Positions 49,719-59,454 of a stretch of DNA of 64,000 nucleotides are shown piece by piece; the stretch's first letter is position 1; the number at the start of each line of letters is the position of its first letter. Source of the stretch: an uncultured Sutterella sp. (GTDB lineage Bacteria; Pseudomonadota; Gammaproteobacteria; Burkholderiales; Burkholderiaceae_F). The stretch is from NCBI GenBank assembly GCA_900544345.1, contig UQUR01000002.1, positions 62,001 through 126,000 of the forward strand, given 5' to 3'. The position numbers and the translations under genes are program-made. Below the pieces are notes generated by a model. It had not been told where the DNA came from. It was given only the letters and a program-made list of their open reading frames with translations, and made no database searches.

Positions 49719-50438
49719 ATGGCTCCTCGTTTTTATATTGATACCGATTTGAGTGCTCAAAAGACTTTGGTTTTGCCTGAAAAAGCCGCTCATCATGCCG
49801 GCCGAGTCCTGAGAATGCGCGAGGGCGACAGCGCTGTTTTGTTTGACGGCAAAGGCAATGAAGCAGAAGTGATCATGCATTTTTCAGCTGCTCAGACAGA
49901 AGCTGAAATTATCAGTGTTAGGAAAAATCCCACGGAAAGTCCGCTCAAAAGTACCTTGATCCAATCTCTCGTTTCTCAAGAAAAACTCGATTGGATATTG
50001 GAAAAAGCCACCGAACTGGGTGTTACAAAAATTGTGATTGTGCCCGCCGAGCGAAGCGTCACAAAACTCGATGCCAAACGTCTTCAAAAGCGACTGATTC
50101 AATGGAAGGGCACCGTTTTGAGTGCTTGTGAACAGTGTGGCCGCGCCGTTTTGCCCGAAATTCTTTATTACGAAGATCTGCAAAAAGCCCTTTTGGACAA
50201 TAAAAGCGACACCAATATTGTCTTAGCCCCTGCAGCTGCCAAAGGTTTTTCACTGAATAAGACAGAAAGCATCACGTTTGCCGTGGGTCCGGAGGGCGGC
50301 TTTAGTGCTGAGGAAATTGAGCTTGCGACACAATTGGGCTATGAAAGCCGCTTATTGGGTCCGAGAGTGCTCAGAACAGAGACTGCGGGACTAGCGGCGC
50401 TTGCCGTCGCACAATGCTTGTCTGGAGACTTTCGTTAG
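49719..50438 (+). CDS. rsmE: 16S rRNA (uracil1498-N3)-methyltransferase
   Basis: A 239-residue SPOUT-class methyltransferase that modifies U1498 in helix 44 of 16S rRNA. The N-terminal PUA-like domain has KAAHHAGRVLRMREGD; the knot region carries the SAM-binding VGPEGGFSAEEI and LGPRVLRTETAGLAAL. Length matches the family. ATG 49719 follows a short leader after the terminator at 49664. Its last four bases overlap the end of the convergent mgtE gene. Confidence 0.94.
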   Translation: MAPRFYIDTDLSAQKTLVLPEKAAHHAGRVLRMREGDSAVLFDGKGNEAEVIMHFSAAQTEAEIISVRKNPTESPLKSTLIQSLVSQEKLDWILEKATELGVTKIVIVPAERSVTKLDAKRLQKRLIQWKGTVLSACEQCGRAVLPEILYYEDLQKALLDNKSDTNIVLAPAAAKGFSLNKTESITFAVGPEGGFSAEEIELATQLGYESRLLGPRVLRTETAGLAALAVAQCLSGDFR

Positions 50439-51952
50439 AAAAAGATTCCTGCCAGGCCCAGGAAAATTAAAAAGCCGCCGCTATCGGTAATAAAGGTCAG
50501 AAGAACGGAACTTCCCATTGCGGGGTCCTTATCAAATTTTTTCAAAGTCAGCGGAACAATTAAGCCAACAAGTGCTCCCACAATGATATTGAGCATCATG
50601 GCAAGGAACATCACAAGACCCAACTTCATGCCGAAGTCAGAGTCATAGTACAAAAGCCAGGCGCCCAAACCCGCTACCGCTCCCCAAAGCAAGCCATTGA
50701 TGATGGCTACGCACAATTCTTTTTTGAAAAGATCAATCGTATTGCTGTCGGTGACCTGCCCCATCGCAATTGAGCGAACCAGAAGCGTTAAAGTCTGATT
50801 GCCCGTGTTGCCTGCAATATTGGCAGCAATCGGCAGCAAAGCCGCCAAGGCCACAACTCGGGAAATCGTTCCCTCAAAGCAGCTGATCACGCGTGAGGCA
50901 ACAAACGCTGTGCAGAGATTGACTCCGAGCCAAATCCAGCGGCTCTTAGCAGCTTCCCAGACACTGCCGAACAAGTCCTGTTCATCACTCAAACCGACCG
51001 CTGCGTAAGCATCTTCATCGCTGCTTTCACGAATCACGTCCATGACTTCGTCAACGGTAAGTCGCCCCACAAGGCGCCCTGTTTCATCGACCACCGGTGC
51101 ACTCACCAAGTCATAGCGTTCGAACGCCTGTGCCGCATCAGTAGCGTCGTCCAGGGGATTCAAAGTCAGGACATCACCCTTCATTAACTCTCTGACGCTT
51201 CTTTCGGGGTCACTGATCAAAATCTTGGAAACTGGCAACGCTCCCTTTAATTTTTGATTGCGATCGACCACGAAAATCATGTCGGTGAGTTCAGGTAACT
51301 CATCAAATCCTCGCAAATAGCGGAAAACCGCTTCAAGAGAGGACTCTTCGCGTACCGACACAATCTCAAAGTCCATGCGAGCACCCACACTTTCTTCCGG
51401 GTAGCTCATGGCGGCACGCAACTGTGCGCGCTCTTTGGTTGTCAACCCTTCCTGAACTTCAGCGACCACATCAGGGGGCAAGTCTTCGACCAAGTCAGCG
51501 ATTTCGTCGGTATCCAACGTTTCCATGGCATCGACGAGTTCTTCGCGATCCATGGCGTCAATCAAAGTCTCACGAACACCGTCGTTAACTTCAACCAACA
51601 CATCACCGTCTTGGTTATTGCGGACTAAGTCCCAGACCAACAGACGATCGTCAGTAGGAAGGGCTTCAAGAATGTAGGCAATATCGGCCGGATGTAAGGG
51701 GGCCAATATTTTTGCGATTTCGGCTTTAATCTGAACGTTGAAGCTATCCCGAATTTCAGCTTCCTGTTCATCGGTGAGCGCACCGCTTGCACTGATTCGG
51801 TGGCGCTGATCTTCAGCTTTTTCTATGCATTGCTGAATGCGAGCGAGGGCACGGCTAGCGAGTTCAGGCTCGCGAGCCGAGGCAGCCGTCAGAGCGGCTT
51901 CGGTTGACTGAGCAACCTTCTTAGGTTCCATGTCTCGAGCCTGTTGCTGCAT
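50435..51952 (-). CDS. mgtE: MgtE magnesium channel/transporter
   Basis: A 505-residue magnesium channel. The cytoplasmic N domain (about 45-175) shows MgtE repeats (LHPADIAYILEALP, LDTDEIADLVEDLPPDVVAEV). Two CBS domains (about 180-310) sense intracellular Mg2+, and five transmembrane helices (about 345-505) include NIAGNTGNQTLTLLVRSIA, which lines the pore, and VGALVGLIVPLTLKKFDKDP. The start at 51952 has GGAG eight bases upstream. It overlaps rsmE by four bases tail to tail. A leader of about 460 bases without a gene precedes it; I see no M-box there. Confidence 0.95.
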   Translation of the reverse strand: MQQQARDMEPKKVAQSTEAALTAASAREPELASRALARIQQCIEKAEDQRHRISASGALTDEQEAEIRDSFNVQIKAEIAKILAPLHPADIAYILEALPTDDRLLVWDLVRNNQDGDVLVEVNDGVRETLIDAMDREELVDAMETLDTDEIADLVEDLPPDVVAEVQEGLTTKERAQLRAAMSYPEESVGARMDFEIVSVREESSLEAVFRYLRGFDELPELTDMIFVVDRNQKLKGALPVSKILISDPERSVRELMKGDVLTLNPLDDATDAAQAFERYDLVSAPVVDETGRLVGRLTVDEVMDVIRESSDEDAYAAVGLSDEQDLFGSVWEAAKSRWIWLGVNLCTAFVASRVISCFEGTISRVVALAALLPIAANIAGNTGNQTLTLLVRSIAMGQVTDSNTIDLFKKELCVAIINGLLWGAVAGLGAWLLYYDSDFGMKLGLVMFLAMMLNIIVGALVGLIVPLTLKKFDKDPAMGSSVLLTFITDSGGFLIFLGLAGIFF

Positions 51953-52414
51953 CGAGGCACTCCGTCATTCATAAGAGTCTCGCTTCAGAATTTGTCTGAA
52001 AGAATTTAGAAGTGCCTGCATTGTACCACTGTAAGCACTTTGAACCATATCAATATTTGCAATTACACCAAATGGTCTGAAATATGAGGCAGTGCTTTAC
52101 CCATCATTGTGGCACTCGGTCAAAAAGTAGTTATTTAATTCAAATAGACAAAACGCTGACTACGATGTTGAAACCATCGGTTTGCAAGCTATGACTGGTT
52201 ATAACATGGAATTTAAATACTCTGGGAGCTCAGTCACCCCATAACGCTGTTTATCACAATTATGCTTTAATCTCAAAAACGTACAAAAACGCACTTTCAA
52301 TAATCTAAATTTCGTGCAAATTACCTATTTTGATAATCGCAATTTCGTGTTGGAAGAGAAACCTCAAAGATGATACGGCTTAACTCCTTAAGGTGCTAAA
52401 CGAATTAGGGAAAG
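51953..52414. other. Intergenic region between mgtE and the nicotinamidase gene
   Basis: About 460 AT-rich bases. Apart from the short coding-like remnant at 52131-52244, I see no gene, no terminator with a clear T tract and no magnesium riboswitch. Confidence 0.5.
52131..52244 (+). pseudogene. Possible 3' remnant of a lost gene
   Basis: A stop-bounded frame whose 37 codons read like a protein end, for example YDVETIGLQAMTGYNMEFKY and then SGSSVTP. It has no start codon in a sensible place and no ribosome site. It may be the remains of a decayed gene; length is too short to be certain. Confidence 0.25.
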
Positions 52415-52963
52415 TTACATCGTTGAAGAACAAGACTTAATTGCGACTCCGCCATCGAGCGAAGGACAAAAATCTGTCAGTACATTAAAACTCAAGTTTT
52501 TATAAAAAGAAATACCGTCTTTCAACGTATTAAGAACACAAATATCCCCGGCAATCCCGCAAATATCAATGCGCTCAATTTCAAACTGACTGAGTATTGT
52601 CTTTAATCGCAACGCTGAGTCTGTATTTTGGAAAACAGAGTATTCCTCCTTGTCTCTCAAATTGCCTTTGTACAAAACTTCTAATTGACCTTCTGTCTGA
52701 TTTAATGCTTGAAACAGGTTAGGATATATGGCTGCCCCTACCGTATTTTGTACACAGTGCATGGGCCACGGTCCACCGTTTTCTTTAAAGGAGCAATGGT
52801 CATACGGATGCCAGTCAGCCGTCAGCACCTTAAGTTTGTACTTGTGCGCTTTTTCTCGGACATAATCAGCCAAAGCATCCATCTTAGGTGCTGCTTGCGG
52901 AACCGGTAATGTGCCGGAAATGAAATCTATCTGAGGATCCACAATTAAGAGCATCTTGTTCAT
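52415..52963 (-). CDS. pncA: Nicotinamidase, PncA-like
   Basis: A 182-residue isochorismatase-fold hydrolase. The triad is Asp9 (LIVDPQIDF), Lys99 (VLYKGN) and Cys142 (GIAGDICVLNT). The metal site TADWHPYDHCSF and the nearby GGPWPMHCV pattern are typical of PncA, which turns nicotinamide to nicotinate in NAD salvage. The start at 52963 has AGGGG eight bases upstream; an extension to 52996 lacks support. The C-terminus, ending CSSTM, is slightly short and differs from the usual. It is a lone gene. Confidence 0.83.
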   Translation of the reverse strand: MNKMLLIVDPQIDFISGTLPVPQAAPKMDALADYVREKAHKYKLKVLTADWHPYDHCSFKENGGPWPMHCVQNTVGAAIYPNLFQALNQTEGQLEVLYKGNLRDKEEYSVFQNTDSALRLKTILSQFEIERIDICGIAGDICVLNTLKDGISFYKNLSFNVLTDFCPSLDGGVAIKSCSSTM

Positions 52964-53034
52964 AAGAGCATCCCCTATAATTCCGCCCCAAAGCAAAAGC
53001 CTTGAGGCGGATGATCGTTTAGATGTTATTACTG

Positions 53035-54840
53035 CTATTTAACAATTTTCACGGTATCAAATGCAGCAATGGGCTCACCGTCAACCCTCGTAAAGAGGAA
53101 GAGTTCTGTCTTCACGTCTTTAAAAGTCGTGGCAACCGCACCCTTAACCGGGAACGTAATCACAGCGTCCTTTAATCCGTCTCCGTCAACATCTTTGAAG
53201 ACAACTTTCACAGGTTTTGCACGATGACGATTTAATTCGTCCTCACCGTCAGACCAAGCAGAACCGAATTCCGTTACGGACTGATCAAGCTTTGTCGCGT
53301 CAAAGTCTTTCTGAGAAAGTAAAACCACATCTACGGTACCCTTTTCGTCCGACAAACTTAGTTCATCAGCCATAATCACGATATCTTGCTGATTGGCTTT
53401 CATCAAAATCTTGGAGGCTGCTCCCAAAGCTTCGTTGTAATTGAGAACATTAAAGTTGTGCATAAATTCAACCGCGCGATCCTTATCAACTGCTGCTAAT
53501 GATTTTGCACGAGCTTCCACAGCGCCTAATTCCTCTGCCTTACGCTCTTCGTAGTCTTCAATCGAATCCAAAACGTCTTCGCGAAGGCTTGGCATCCAAT
53601 CGAGGAACTGCTCTGCCAATACAAAGGTAAAGACGTTTTTATCCAAAGTGAAACTCATCTGATCAGCGGTTGCATGGAATTGCGCGCGAGTGCCAACAGC
53701 GGGCGTCATAAATGACTGAGCCAAGGCCGGTTTAGCCAACGGGAAAGCCGGCACAAAGGGCGTTTCATACGGCCGCGCATTGCTTCTCCAAGTGACCGTT
53801 AAAAGCGGATCCTTCGTTAGCTTAAAAACGACACTGTCGTGCGTATCAATATTGCCGATATCACGAAGATCATAGAGATGCCAGCCTGTTGCAGAGCGAT
53901 CCACTTGATCGGATTGTGCTCGCATAATTTTTTGTACATCCCAAGGCGTAACTTTTTCTTTCGGTACGATAGACTGAGGAATAGCATTATGATCCTCAAT
54001 CATTTCCCCGGTCATGATCTTCATAAAAGTCTGAACACGCTGCTTGTTCCAATCGGCTGCTCGGCGGCGATCGGGTTGATAAGCTTCGCGGAAATTGAAG
54101 TCTGAGTAGTCTCCCGCTTTTGCAGGTTTATAAGTACCGATTTTGATAGCATGCTCAACAAGATCGGGCGAAGCAATGACATTATCCTTGTCGTTGAGAT
54201 CAACATTTGTAAGAGAGTAAGAGTTCGCTAAGAACGCGACTTCGTTATCTTTAACTTTTCTCGCTAAATAACGGTGCCCCCTTAAAATTGCCATCTGCCA
54301 AGCTTCGTTATGATCGGCAAACGTATAAGTACGACCTTGGTGGGTATAGCCATACTTCTCAACTAATTCAATGGCAATTTGTACAGCTTCTCGAGCCGTA
54401 TGTGCTCTTTCTGCCGTGATTCTACGAATGCCATAACCCACACCACCGTTTTTCACTTTCTCATCTTTTTCAACCGTATCACCACAGTTGTTGGAAGTGA
54501 TCAAAACACCAGCTTCATTGAAAAAACCATCTGAGAAACTGTAACCTTCGGGAGCTAAAGTCTGTGTCCACCAATAACCCAAAGTTTTACTGACTTGCGG
54601 AATCTTAGCTGCCGTGGGCTCATATTCAATCAACTCTCCTTTTTTGTGCGTAGCAGCTGGCACCCAGTATTGGCTCGTCAAAATGCGGCGGTCATTATCT
54701 TCGTTGTGACCGATAAGAATTTCACCGGTTGAAGAGGCATCTTTACCAACGATTACAGTGAAACAAGCTTGAGCAGACATAGCAGTTCCTAACATAACAG
54801 CCGCCACAGAAGCAGCTAAAAGCGTTTTGCGAATCAGCAT
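53035..54840 (-). CDS. Secreted C69-family dipeptidase (PepD-like)
   Basis: A 601-residue peptidase of the Ntn-hydrolase C69 family. A signal peptide (MLIRKTLLAASVAAVMLGTA) is cut after MSAQA, exposing Cys as the N-terminal nucleophile (CFTVIVGKDAS). The family core includes IGHNEDNDRR, NEAGVLITSNNCGDT and GYGIRRITAERAHTAREAV, and the middle WDVQKIMRAQSDQ. The -3 residue is not Leu-like, so a lipoprotein is unlikely. The C-terminal part adds DVDGDGLKDAVITF, a calcium-loop or FG-GAP-like stretch not present in short PepD. GAGGAG precedes ATG 54840. It is probably periplasmic and used for peptide scavenging. Confidence 0.87.
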   Translation of the reverse strand: MLIRKTLLAASVAAVMLGTAMSAQACFTVIVGKDASSTGEILIGHNEDNDRRILTSQYWVPAATHKKGELIEYEPTAAKIPQVSKTLGYWWTQTLAPEGYSFSDGFFNEAGVLITSNNCGDTVEKDEKVKNGGVGYGIRRITAERAHTAREAVQIAIELVEKYGYTHQGRTYTFADHNEAWQMAILRGHRYLARKVKDNEVAFLANSYSLTNVDLNDKDNVIASPDLVEHAIKIGTYKPAKAGDYSDFNFREAYQPDRRRAADWNKQRVQTFMKIMTGEMIEDHNAIPQSIVPKEKVTPWDVQKIMRAQSDQVDRSATGWHLYDLRDIGNIDTHDSVVFKLTKDPLLTVTWRSNARPYETPFVPAFPLAKPALAQSFMTPAVGTRAQFHATADQMSFTLDKNVFTFVLAEQFLDWMPSLREDVLDSIEDYEERKAEELGAVEARAKSLAAVDKDRAVEFMHNFNVLNYNEALGAASKILMKANQQDIVIMADELSLSDEKGTVDVVLLSQKDFDATKLDQSVTEFGSAWSDGEDELNRHRAKPVKVVFKDVDGDGLKDAVITFPVKGAVATTFKDVKTELFLFTRVDGEPIAAFDTVKIVK

Positions 54841-54942
54841 ATTGAAACTCCTCGAAGTAATTGAACATATGCCCAAAATTCATTGTAGGCGCTTCGAGGA
54901 GTATTTAGTCAAGTTTCTTCAGAGAAGTTTCCCGAATTGAAT

Positions 54943-56919
54943 TCAGCTCTGGGAAGATGTTTCTGAGGGCTGACTATTGGGCTGAGTTTCTGAGACTGAT
55001 TCCTCTTCCTCGGCTTCCACATCGTCAATTGCATCTTCATCCGTTTCATCGAGCACTTCTTTAAGGCGCGCCTCAAGGAGAACATCAACATAATCAACGC
55101 CCAAAATATCCAAAAGGATCTTTTGACCGCGAGGCAACTCCGGAAGGCCCGGCATTCTCTGCATAAAAGGCAGTCCTTCAATACGGATCAACTCTCCCTT
55201 GACAACAACGGCTTCTATTGTTTTGAGTCCCTCCTGCTCTATCCAGCGCAAGCTCCAATAGCGCTCCATCTTTCGTTGAAATTCCGAGTAAGCCCCATAG
55301 GTTGAGGTGAAATTTGAGACAATCGTAAAAAGATCGGTATCACTCGGACGGTAGCTAGGCGCACGATCGAGTACTGCACTAATGAGCTGACGCTGATTGA
55401 CTAAGTCCACATAACGTCTCAAAGGTGAAGTACACCAGGCGTACTGAGGCACCCCCATTCCATCGTGGGGACCGGGTGCGGTGCTCATTTTTACCCGTCC
55501 AACACTCTGAGAGCGATAAATACCTGCAACATTCATTTCTTCAAGCCAACCACCCCAGACCGTATTAGCAAAAATCATCAATTCGCCTACGGCCAAATCC
55601 AAAGGTGAACCTCTGCGTCGTGATTTCAAATGAATGACTGCATCTTCTCCCTCGCCATCCAAATCGAAGCTCCATTCAATGCGTCCTAAATTTTCTGGCT
55701 TCCCTCGGACCGCTTCACGATCGGCGAGGCACTTTTTCGCAAATTTCCAAAGCCAGGTGATTTCATCGGCAAAAGGATGATTGACCGAACCGCTTTGAAG
55801 TTTTTCTTCAGTAAATTCGTTCTCAATTAAATCGTAACGAATATTGGATGCTACTTTAATGCGTTCTAAGTGAGTTTCGGTGGCTGACACTTCAAGCGTG
55901 TCTTTATTGACCAAGGCATAAAGCGACAAGCAGGGTACAGGACGGCCTTCATCGAGCGAAAAGCCTTTAATCCAACTCTCGGGCAACATAGTTGTTTTAA
56001 TGCCCGGTGCGTAAACAGTCGACAATCTTAATCGAGCTACCCGGTCAATATCACAATCTCGTTCAATTCCAAGACTCGGAGCAGCGATATGAATGCCGAC
56101 GCGCAACAATTTATCATCTACATGCTCAACACTTGTGGCATCGTCAATCTCTGTTGTAGAGGAATCGTCAATGGAGAAGGCTTTCACGTTGGCAATCGGC
56201 AAATCATTCCAACCGTTCTCACTTGGCAAACTTAAATCACTTGCAAAGCCCTTGCCTTTCGGGAAAAACTGAGCATAAAAACTATCCACATGCCAACGAT
56301 AGGCCGAGGAAATCGCTCCTAGCGATAAAAGTAAACGCAAAGGAGTTTGACGCGATTCGCTCGCTGCATCAGATAAAGCTTTCCAAACATTGCTGTTTTT
56401 ATCGGGTGAAACCAATAAATTAATCGCCTGTGAAACAATTTCTTTAGGTGCGGTATGTTCGTCAACCATTTGACGAACCCAAGCTTTTTTCTGCTCTTCG
56501 GCCAAACGTTTTTTTTCAAGAGCTGCCAGTGCGACCCTAAGAATATCTTCAGAAGCTTTTCGATAGTTGCCGCGACCTTTTCTATGAAAGTACACAGGGT
56601 TGCCGTGCAATGCCAGTAACGTTGCAATACGCTCGGTCACTGAAGCTTCTTCACCGAAATATTCACGTGCTAACACTTCAAACTGGAATTCCTCAGCTGG
56701 TGCTACTTCCCACAAAAACTGAGGATCTATTTCAGAGGCCATTTGCTCAGCCTGCCCCATCACATTGGTAGCAGCCGGTGAATTAAACTCAAAAAAGACG
56801 TGCCCGCCCTTAACTTTTGTTCTACGTCCTGTTAACAATTCCACCTGATACGCGCTGCCGTTTTGAGACAAAATCGTACCTACCTTAAAGGCTCCGTCTT
56901 CTTCAAAAAAGAGATACAT
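54943..56919 (-). CDS. RNase II/RNB-family exoribonuclease
   Basis: A 658-residue RNB-domain ribonuclease, shorter than RNase R. The N-terminus (1-45) is a small beta domain (FKVGTILSQNGSAYQVELLTG). The RNB core begins near residue 240: AFSIDDSSTTEIDDATSV provides the acidic cluster, with Glu where E. coli RNase II has Asp207. YRSQSVGRVKMSTAPGPHDG and CTSPLRRYVDLVNQRQL (with the catalytic Arg) follow. The tail is very acidic (DETDEDAIDDVEAEEEESV) and could be disordered. ATG 56919 overlaps the stop of marC (TGATG), implying translational coupling. Confidence 0.88.
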   Translation of the reverse strand: MYLFFEEDGAFKVGTILSQNGSAYQVELLTGRRTKVKGGHVFFEFNSPAATNVMGQAEQMASEIDPQFLWEVAPAEEFQFEVLAREYFGEEASVTERIATLLALHGNPVYFHRKGRGNYRKASEDILRVALAALEKKRLAEEQKKAWVRQMVDEHTAPKEIVSQAINLLVSPDKNSNVWKALSDAASESRQTPLRLLLSLGAISSAYRWHVDSFYAQFFPKGKGFASDLSLPSENGWNDLPIANVKAFSIDDSSTTEIDDATSVEHVDDKLLRVGIHIAAPSLGIERDCDIDRVARLRLSTVYAPGIKTTMLPESWIKGFSLDEGRPVPCLSLYALVNKDTLEVSATETHLERIKVASNIRYDLIENEFTEEKLQSGSVNHPFADEITWLWKFAKKCLADREAVRGKPENLGRIEWSFDLDGEGEDAVIHLKSRRRGSPLDLAVGELMIFANTVWGGWLEEMNVAGIYRSQSVGRVKMSTAPGPHDGMGVPQYAWCTSPLRRYVDLVNQRQLISAVLDRAPSYRPSDTDLFTIVSNFTSTYGAYSEFQRKMERYWSLRWIEQEGLKTIEAVVVKGELIRIEGLPFMQRMPGLPELPRGQKILLDILGVDYVDVLLEARLKEVLDETDEDAIDDVEAEEEESVSETQPNSQPSETSSQS

Positions 56920-57530
56920 CAAAACGCCCCTTTCAGCGTAGTCTGAATAAATTGTGTAATACCGGTTAAAAACATTTGGACGGCCATTGTAGCCAAAATC
57001 AATCCCATCAAGCGCTCAAAAGCGGCCGTAGTGCGAACACCGACGAGTTTTTGTACTCTTTCGGCGAAGACCAAAATCACAGCACTGATTGCACAAGTTA
57101 AAACCACGACAAGAAGCCACTCAGGCATTCTATCTGGGTCACTACCAACTAAAAGCAAAATAGTCGCAAGCGTTGAAGGGCCTGCAATGGCAGGAACCGC
57201 TAATGGCACAATGAAAGGTTCCCCACCGGGAGCCTCTCCGAACACACCTTCCTTAGAGGGAAAAACCATTCGTATTGCCATCAGTAAAACAATCAGTCCG
57301 CCGCCCATAGAAAGCGCAGCTTGGCTCAAACCTAAGGCATCTAAAAAAGCTTTCCCGCCAAAAGCAAAAATACATAGAATTACCGCGGCAATAAAACATT
57401 CACGAATGACAACTTTCGAGCGGCGATTTTCCTGAACCGACTTCAAGGAAGAGATAAAAATAGGAATATTGCCTAATGGGTCAGCCATTAAAAACATCAA
57501 AAGCAAAGCGGAAACAAATGAGTGTTCCAT
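56919..57530 (-). CDS. MarC-family integral membrane protein
   Basis: A 203-residue membrane protein with six hydrophobic segments. MarC (UPF0056) pieces are MADPLGNIPIFISSLKS, ALGLSQAALSMGGGLIVLLMA, and PFIVPLAVPAIAGPSTLATI. The family function is unknown; it was once linked to multiple antibiotic resistance and that link was later withdrawn. It starts right after yqiA (one base between stop and start) and its stop overlaps the RNB start, so it is inside a four-gene operon. Confidence 0.92.
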   Translation of the reverse strand: MEHSFVSALLLMFLMADPLGNIPIFISSLKSVQENRRSKVVIRECFIAAVILCIFAFGGKAFLDALGLSQAALSMGGGLIVLLMAIRMVFPSKEGVFGEAPGGEPFIVPLAVPAIAGPSTLATILLLVGSDPDRMPEWLLVVVLTCAISAVILVFAERVQKLVGVRTTAAFERLMGLILATMAVQMFLTGITQFIQTTLKGAF

Positions 57531-58109
57531 TTAGATAGTCCTTTTCTGCGGCACTTCTGCAAAAAAATGTTCTATTTCAGGCAGACATTGCTCAAAATGA
57601 TCGATTTCATGAGTATTGCCCGGCAAAAGAATTTGGCGACAAGCTGCATATTTGCTCTTTGCTTTATGCCAGTCCAAAACCTCATCGTGTGTTGACAAAA
57701 AAACAAGATAGCGCTCAGGATGAATCCTCTCGCAATTCATCTGTCTGACCTCATCGGCAAATTCGGGTTTAACTTCAATAAAGCGATTTGTGTTACCGAT
57801 GGGCTGCAGACCCAGATAATCATTAATAACACTCCAAGGCTCGGTCGCCGGGTTTAGAAGAATCGCGCGGCAGCCAACTTTTTCAGCCAACCAAGTTGCA
57901 TAAAAACCTCCTAAACTCGAGCCCACCAAACAAAGCTCTTCGGGAGCAATCCCCTTTATTGCCTCTTGGATAATTGTCTGCACGTGAGACGGACTGGTAT
58001 TGAGATCCGGCGCCAAATATTGCACTCGTCCCCAAAAGGCTTCACGCATAATTTGCCCTTTTTTGCTCATAGGAGTCGAGCGGAAACCGTGCAGATACAT
58101 TAAAACCAT
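57531..58109 (-). CDS. yqiA: YqiA-type alpha/beta-hydrolase esterase
   Basis: A 192-residue esterase of the UPF0227 family. It starts MVLMYLHGFRSTPMSKKG; the nucleophile elbow is LVGSSLGGFYATWLAEK, acid and base are in STHDEVLDW and PGNTHEIDHFEQ. YqiA acts on short-chain acyl esters including palmitoyl-CoA-like substrates in vitro; physiological role unknown. It is located one base after mpl and directly before marC. Confidence 0.9.
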   Translation of the reverse strand: MVLMYLHGFRSTPMSKKGQIMREAFWGRVQYLAPDLNTSPSHVQTIIQEAIKGIAPEELCLVGSSLGGFYATWLAEKVGCRAILLNPATEPWSVINDYLGLQPIGNTNRFIEVKPEFADEVRQMNCERIHPERYLVFLSTHDEVLDWHKAKSKYAACRQILLPGNTHEIDHFEQCLPEIEHFFAEVPQKRTI

Positions 58110-58110
58110 T

Positions 58111-59454
58111 TCAGTAATCTTTCTTTTTTAAAAGGTCCAATATTTTGGCATGAATAGCGCCAAAACCGCCGTTACTCATCACAAGGATGTAATCACCGTT
58201 ACGGGCCAATTCACTTGCAGTCTTAGCTGTCTGTTCAATCGAGTGCAACACATGCAGCTTTTGTCCCAAAGGAGCCAAGGCAGACTCTACATCCCATCCT
58301 AACTTAGGATCGGCGTAACAAACCACCATATCAGCATCACTCAAACTGCCCGGCAAACGCTCTTTCATCGTGCCCATTTTCATGGTATTACTTCTAGGCT
58401 CCAACACCGCAATAATGCGGCTTTGGCCTTCAAGCCGACTTCTCAATGCCGCTATCGTTTCATAAATAGCTGTCGGATGATGAGCAAAATCATCAATTAC
58501 TGTCACCCCTGCAGCTTGACCCTTGACTTCCATGCGGCGCTTGACCCCATTAAAGCCTGTTAAAGCTTCAAAAGCCTCTCTAGGATTGATACCGATATGA
58601 GTGGCTGCAGCGACAGCTGCGCTGGCATTAAGCAGATTGTGATGTCCCGGTAAAGTAAGTTTGATATCTCCAATGGAGCGATCTTTGAAAAAGAGCTCCT
58701 GTCCTTCTAGGTGCCAGCCACGTTTGTCGTTGAAGTAAACACATTCACTGTAGAGTCCACAATCGAGTACTCTCTGCAAAGCATCGCTTTTACCATTAAC
58801 AACAACACGGGCATTCTGAGCCATTGTTCGGACCAGATGATGAAACTGTGTTTCGATGGCATGCAGATTCGGGAAAATATCTGCATGGTCATATTCCAAA
58901 TTGTTCAAGATTGCGGTCTTAGGGCGATAGTGCACAAATTTTGAACGCTTATCAAAAAAACACGTGTCATACTCATCGGCTTCGATCACAAAATATCGAG
59001 ACTTTGTAAGTCGGGCAGAATGGCCGAAATTTGCAGGTACTCCGCCAATCAGAAAACTCGGTGTTTTACCGCAGGCTTCTAAAATCCATGCCAAAAGCGA
59101 GCTGGTTGTTGTTTTACCGTGAGTACCGGCCACTGCTAAAACATGGTGAGTTCTCAATAGGTTTTCTCCAAGCCATTGAGGACCGGAGGTGTATGGCAAC
59201 TGCTCATTGAGAATTTTTTCCAAAAGCGGATTGCCCCTTGATATCGCATTACCAATCACGTACAAATCAGGATTCAGCTGAGTCTGCTTCTCATCAAAAC
59301 CCTCTATCAGCTCGATACCACTGGCAAGTAGTTGATCACTCATTGGGGGATAGACATTTGCATCGCACCCTGTGACACGGTGCCCTGCCGCCTGAGCCAA
59401 CTGAGCAACACCTCCCATGAAGGTTCCGCAAATACCCAAAATGTGAATATGCAT
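58111..59454 (-). CDS. mpl: UDP-MurNAc:L-Ala-gamma-D-Glu-meso-DAP ligase
   Basis: A 447-residue Mur-ligase-family enzyme that reattaches recovered murein tripeptide to UDP-MurNAc in cell-wall recycling. It starts MHIHILGICGTFMGGVAQLA (Rossmann-like UDP domain), carries the ATP loop AVAGTHGKTTTSSLLAW near residue 105, then VIEADEYDTCFFD and LPGHHNLLNASAAVAAA, and finishes with the Mur C domain (DDFAHHPTAI). The difference from MurC is the YVIGNAISRGNPLLE region and the tripeptide-ligase C-terminal. ATG 59454 is the natural start. It is the first gene of mpl-yqiA-marC-RNB. Confidence 0.94.
   Translation of the reverse strand: MHIHILGICGTFMGGVAQLAQAAGHRVTGCDANVYPPMSDQLLASGIELIEGFDEKQTQLNPDLYVIGNAISRGNPLLEKILNEQLPYTSGPQWLGENLLRTHHVLAVAGTHGKTTTSSLLAWILEACGKTPSFLIGGVPANFGHSARLTKSRYFVIEADEYDTCFFDKRSKFVHYRPKTAILNNLEYDHADIFPNLHAIETQFHHLVRTMAQNARVVVNGKSDALQRVLDCGLYSECVYFNDKRGWHLEGQELFFKDRSIGDIKLTLPGHHNLLNASAAVAAATHIGINPREAFEALTGFNGVKRRMEVKGQAAGVTVIDDFAHHPTAIYETIAALRSRLEGQSRIIAVLEPRSNTMKMGTMKERLPGSLSDADMVVCYADPKLGWDVESALAPLGQKLHVLHSIEQTAKTASELARNGDYILVMSNGGFGAIHAKILDLLKKKDY

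Noticed and set aside
51953..52414. Possible M-box magnesium riboswitch upstream of mgtE
   Set aside because: No conserved M-box helices or terminator-antiterminator pair could be recognised.
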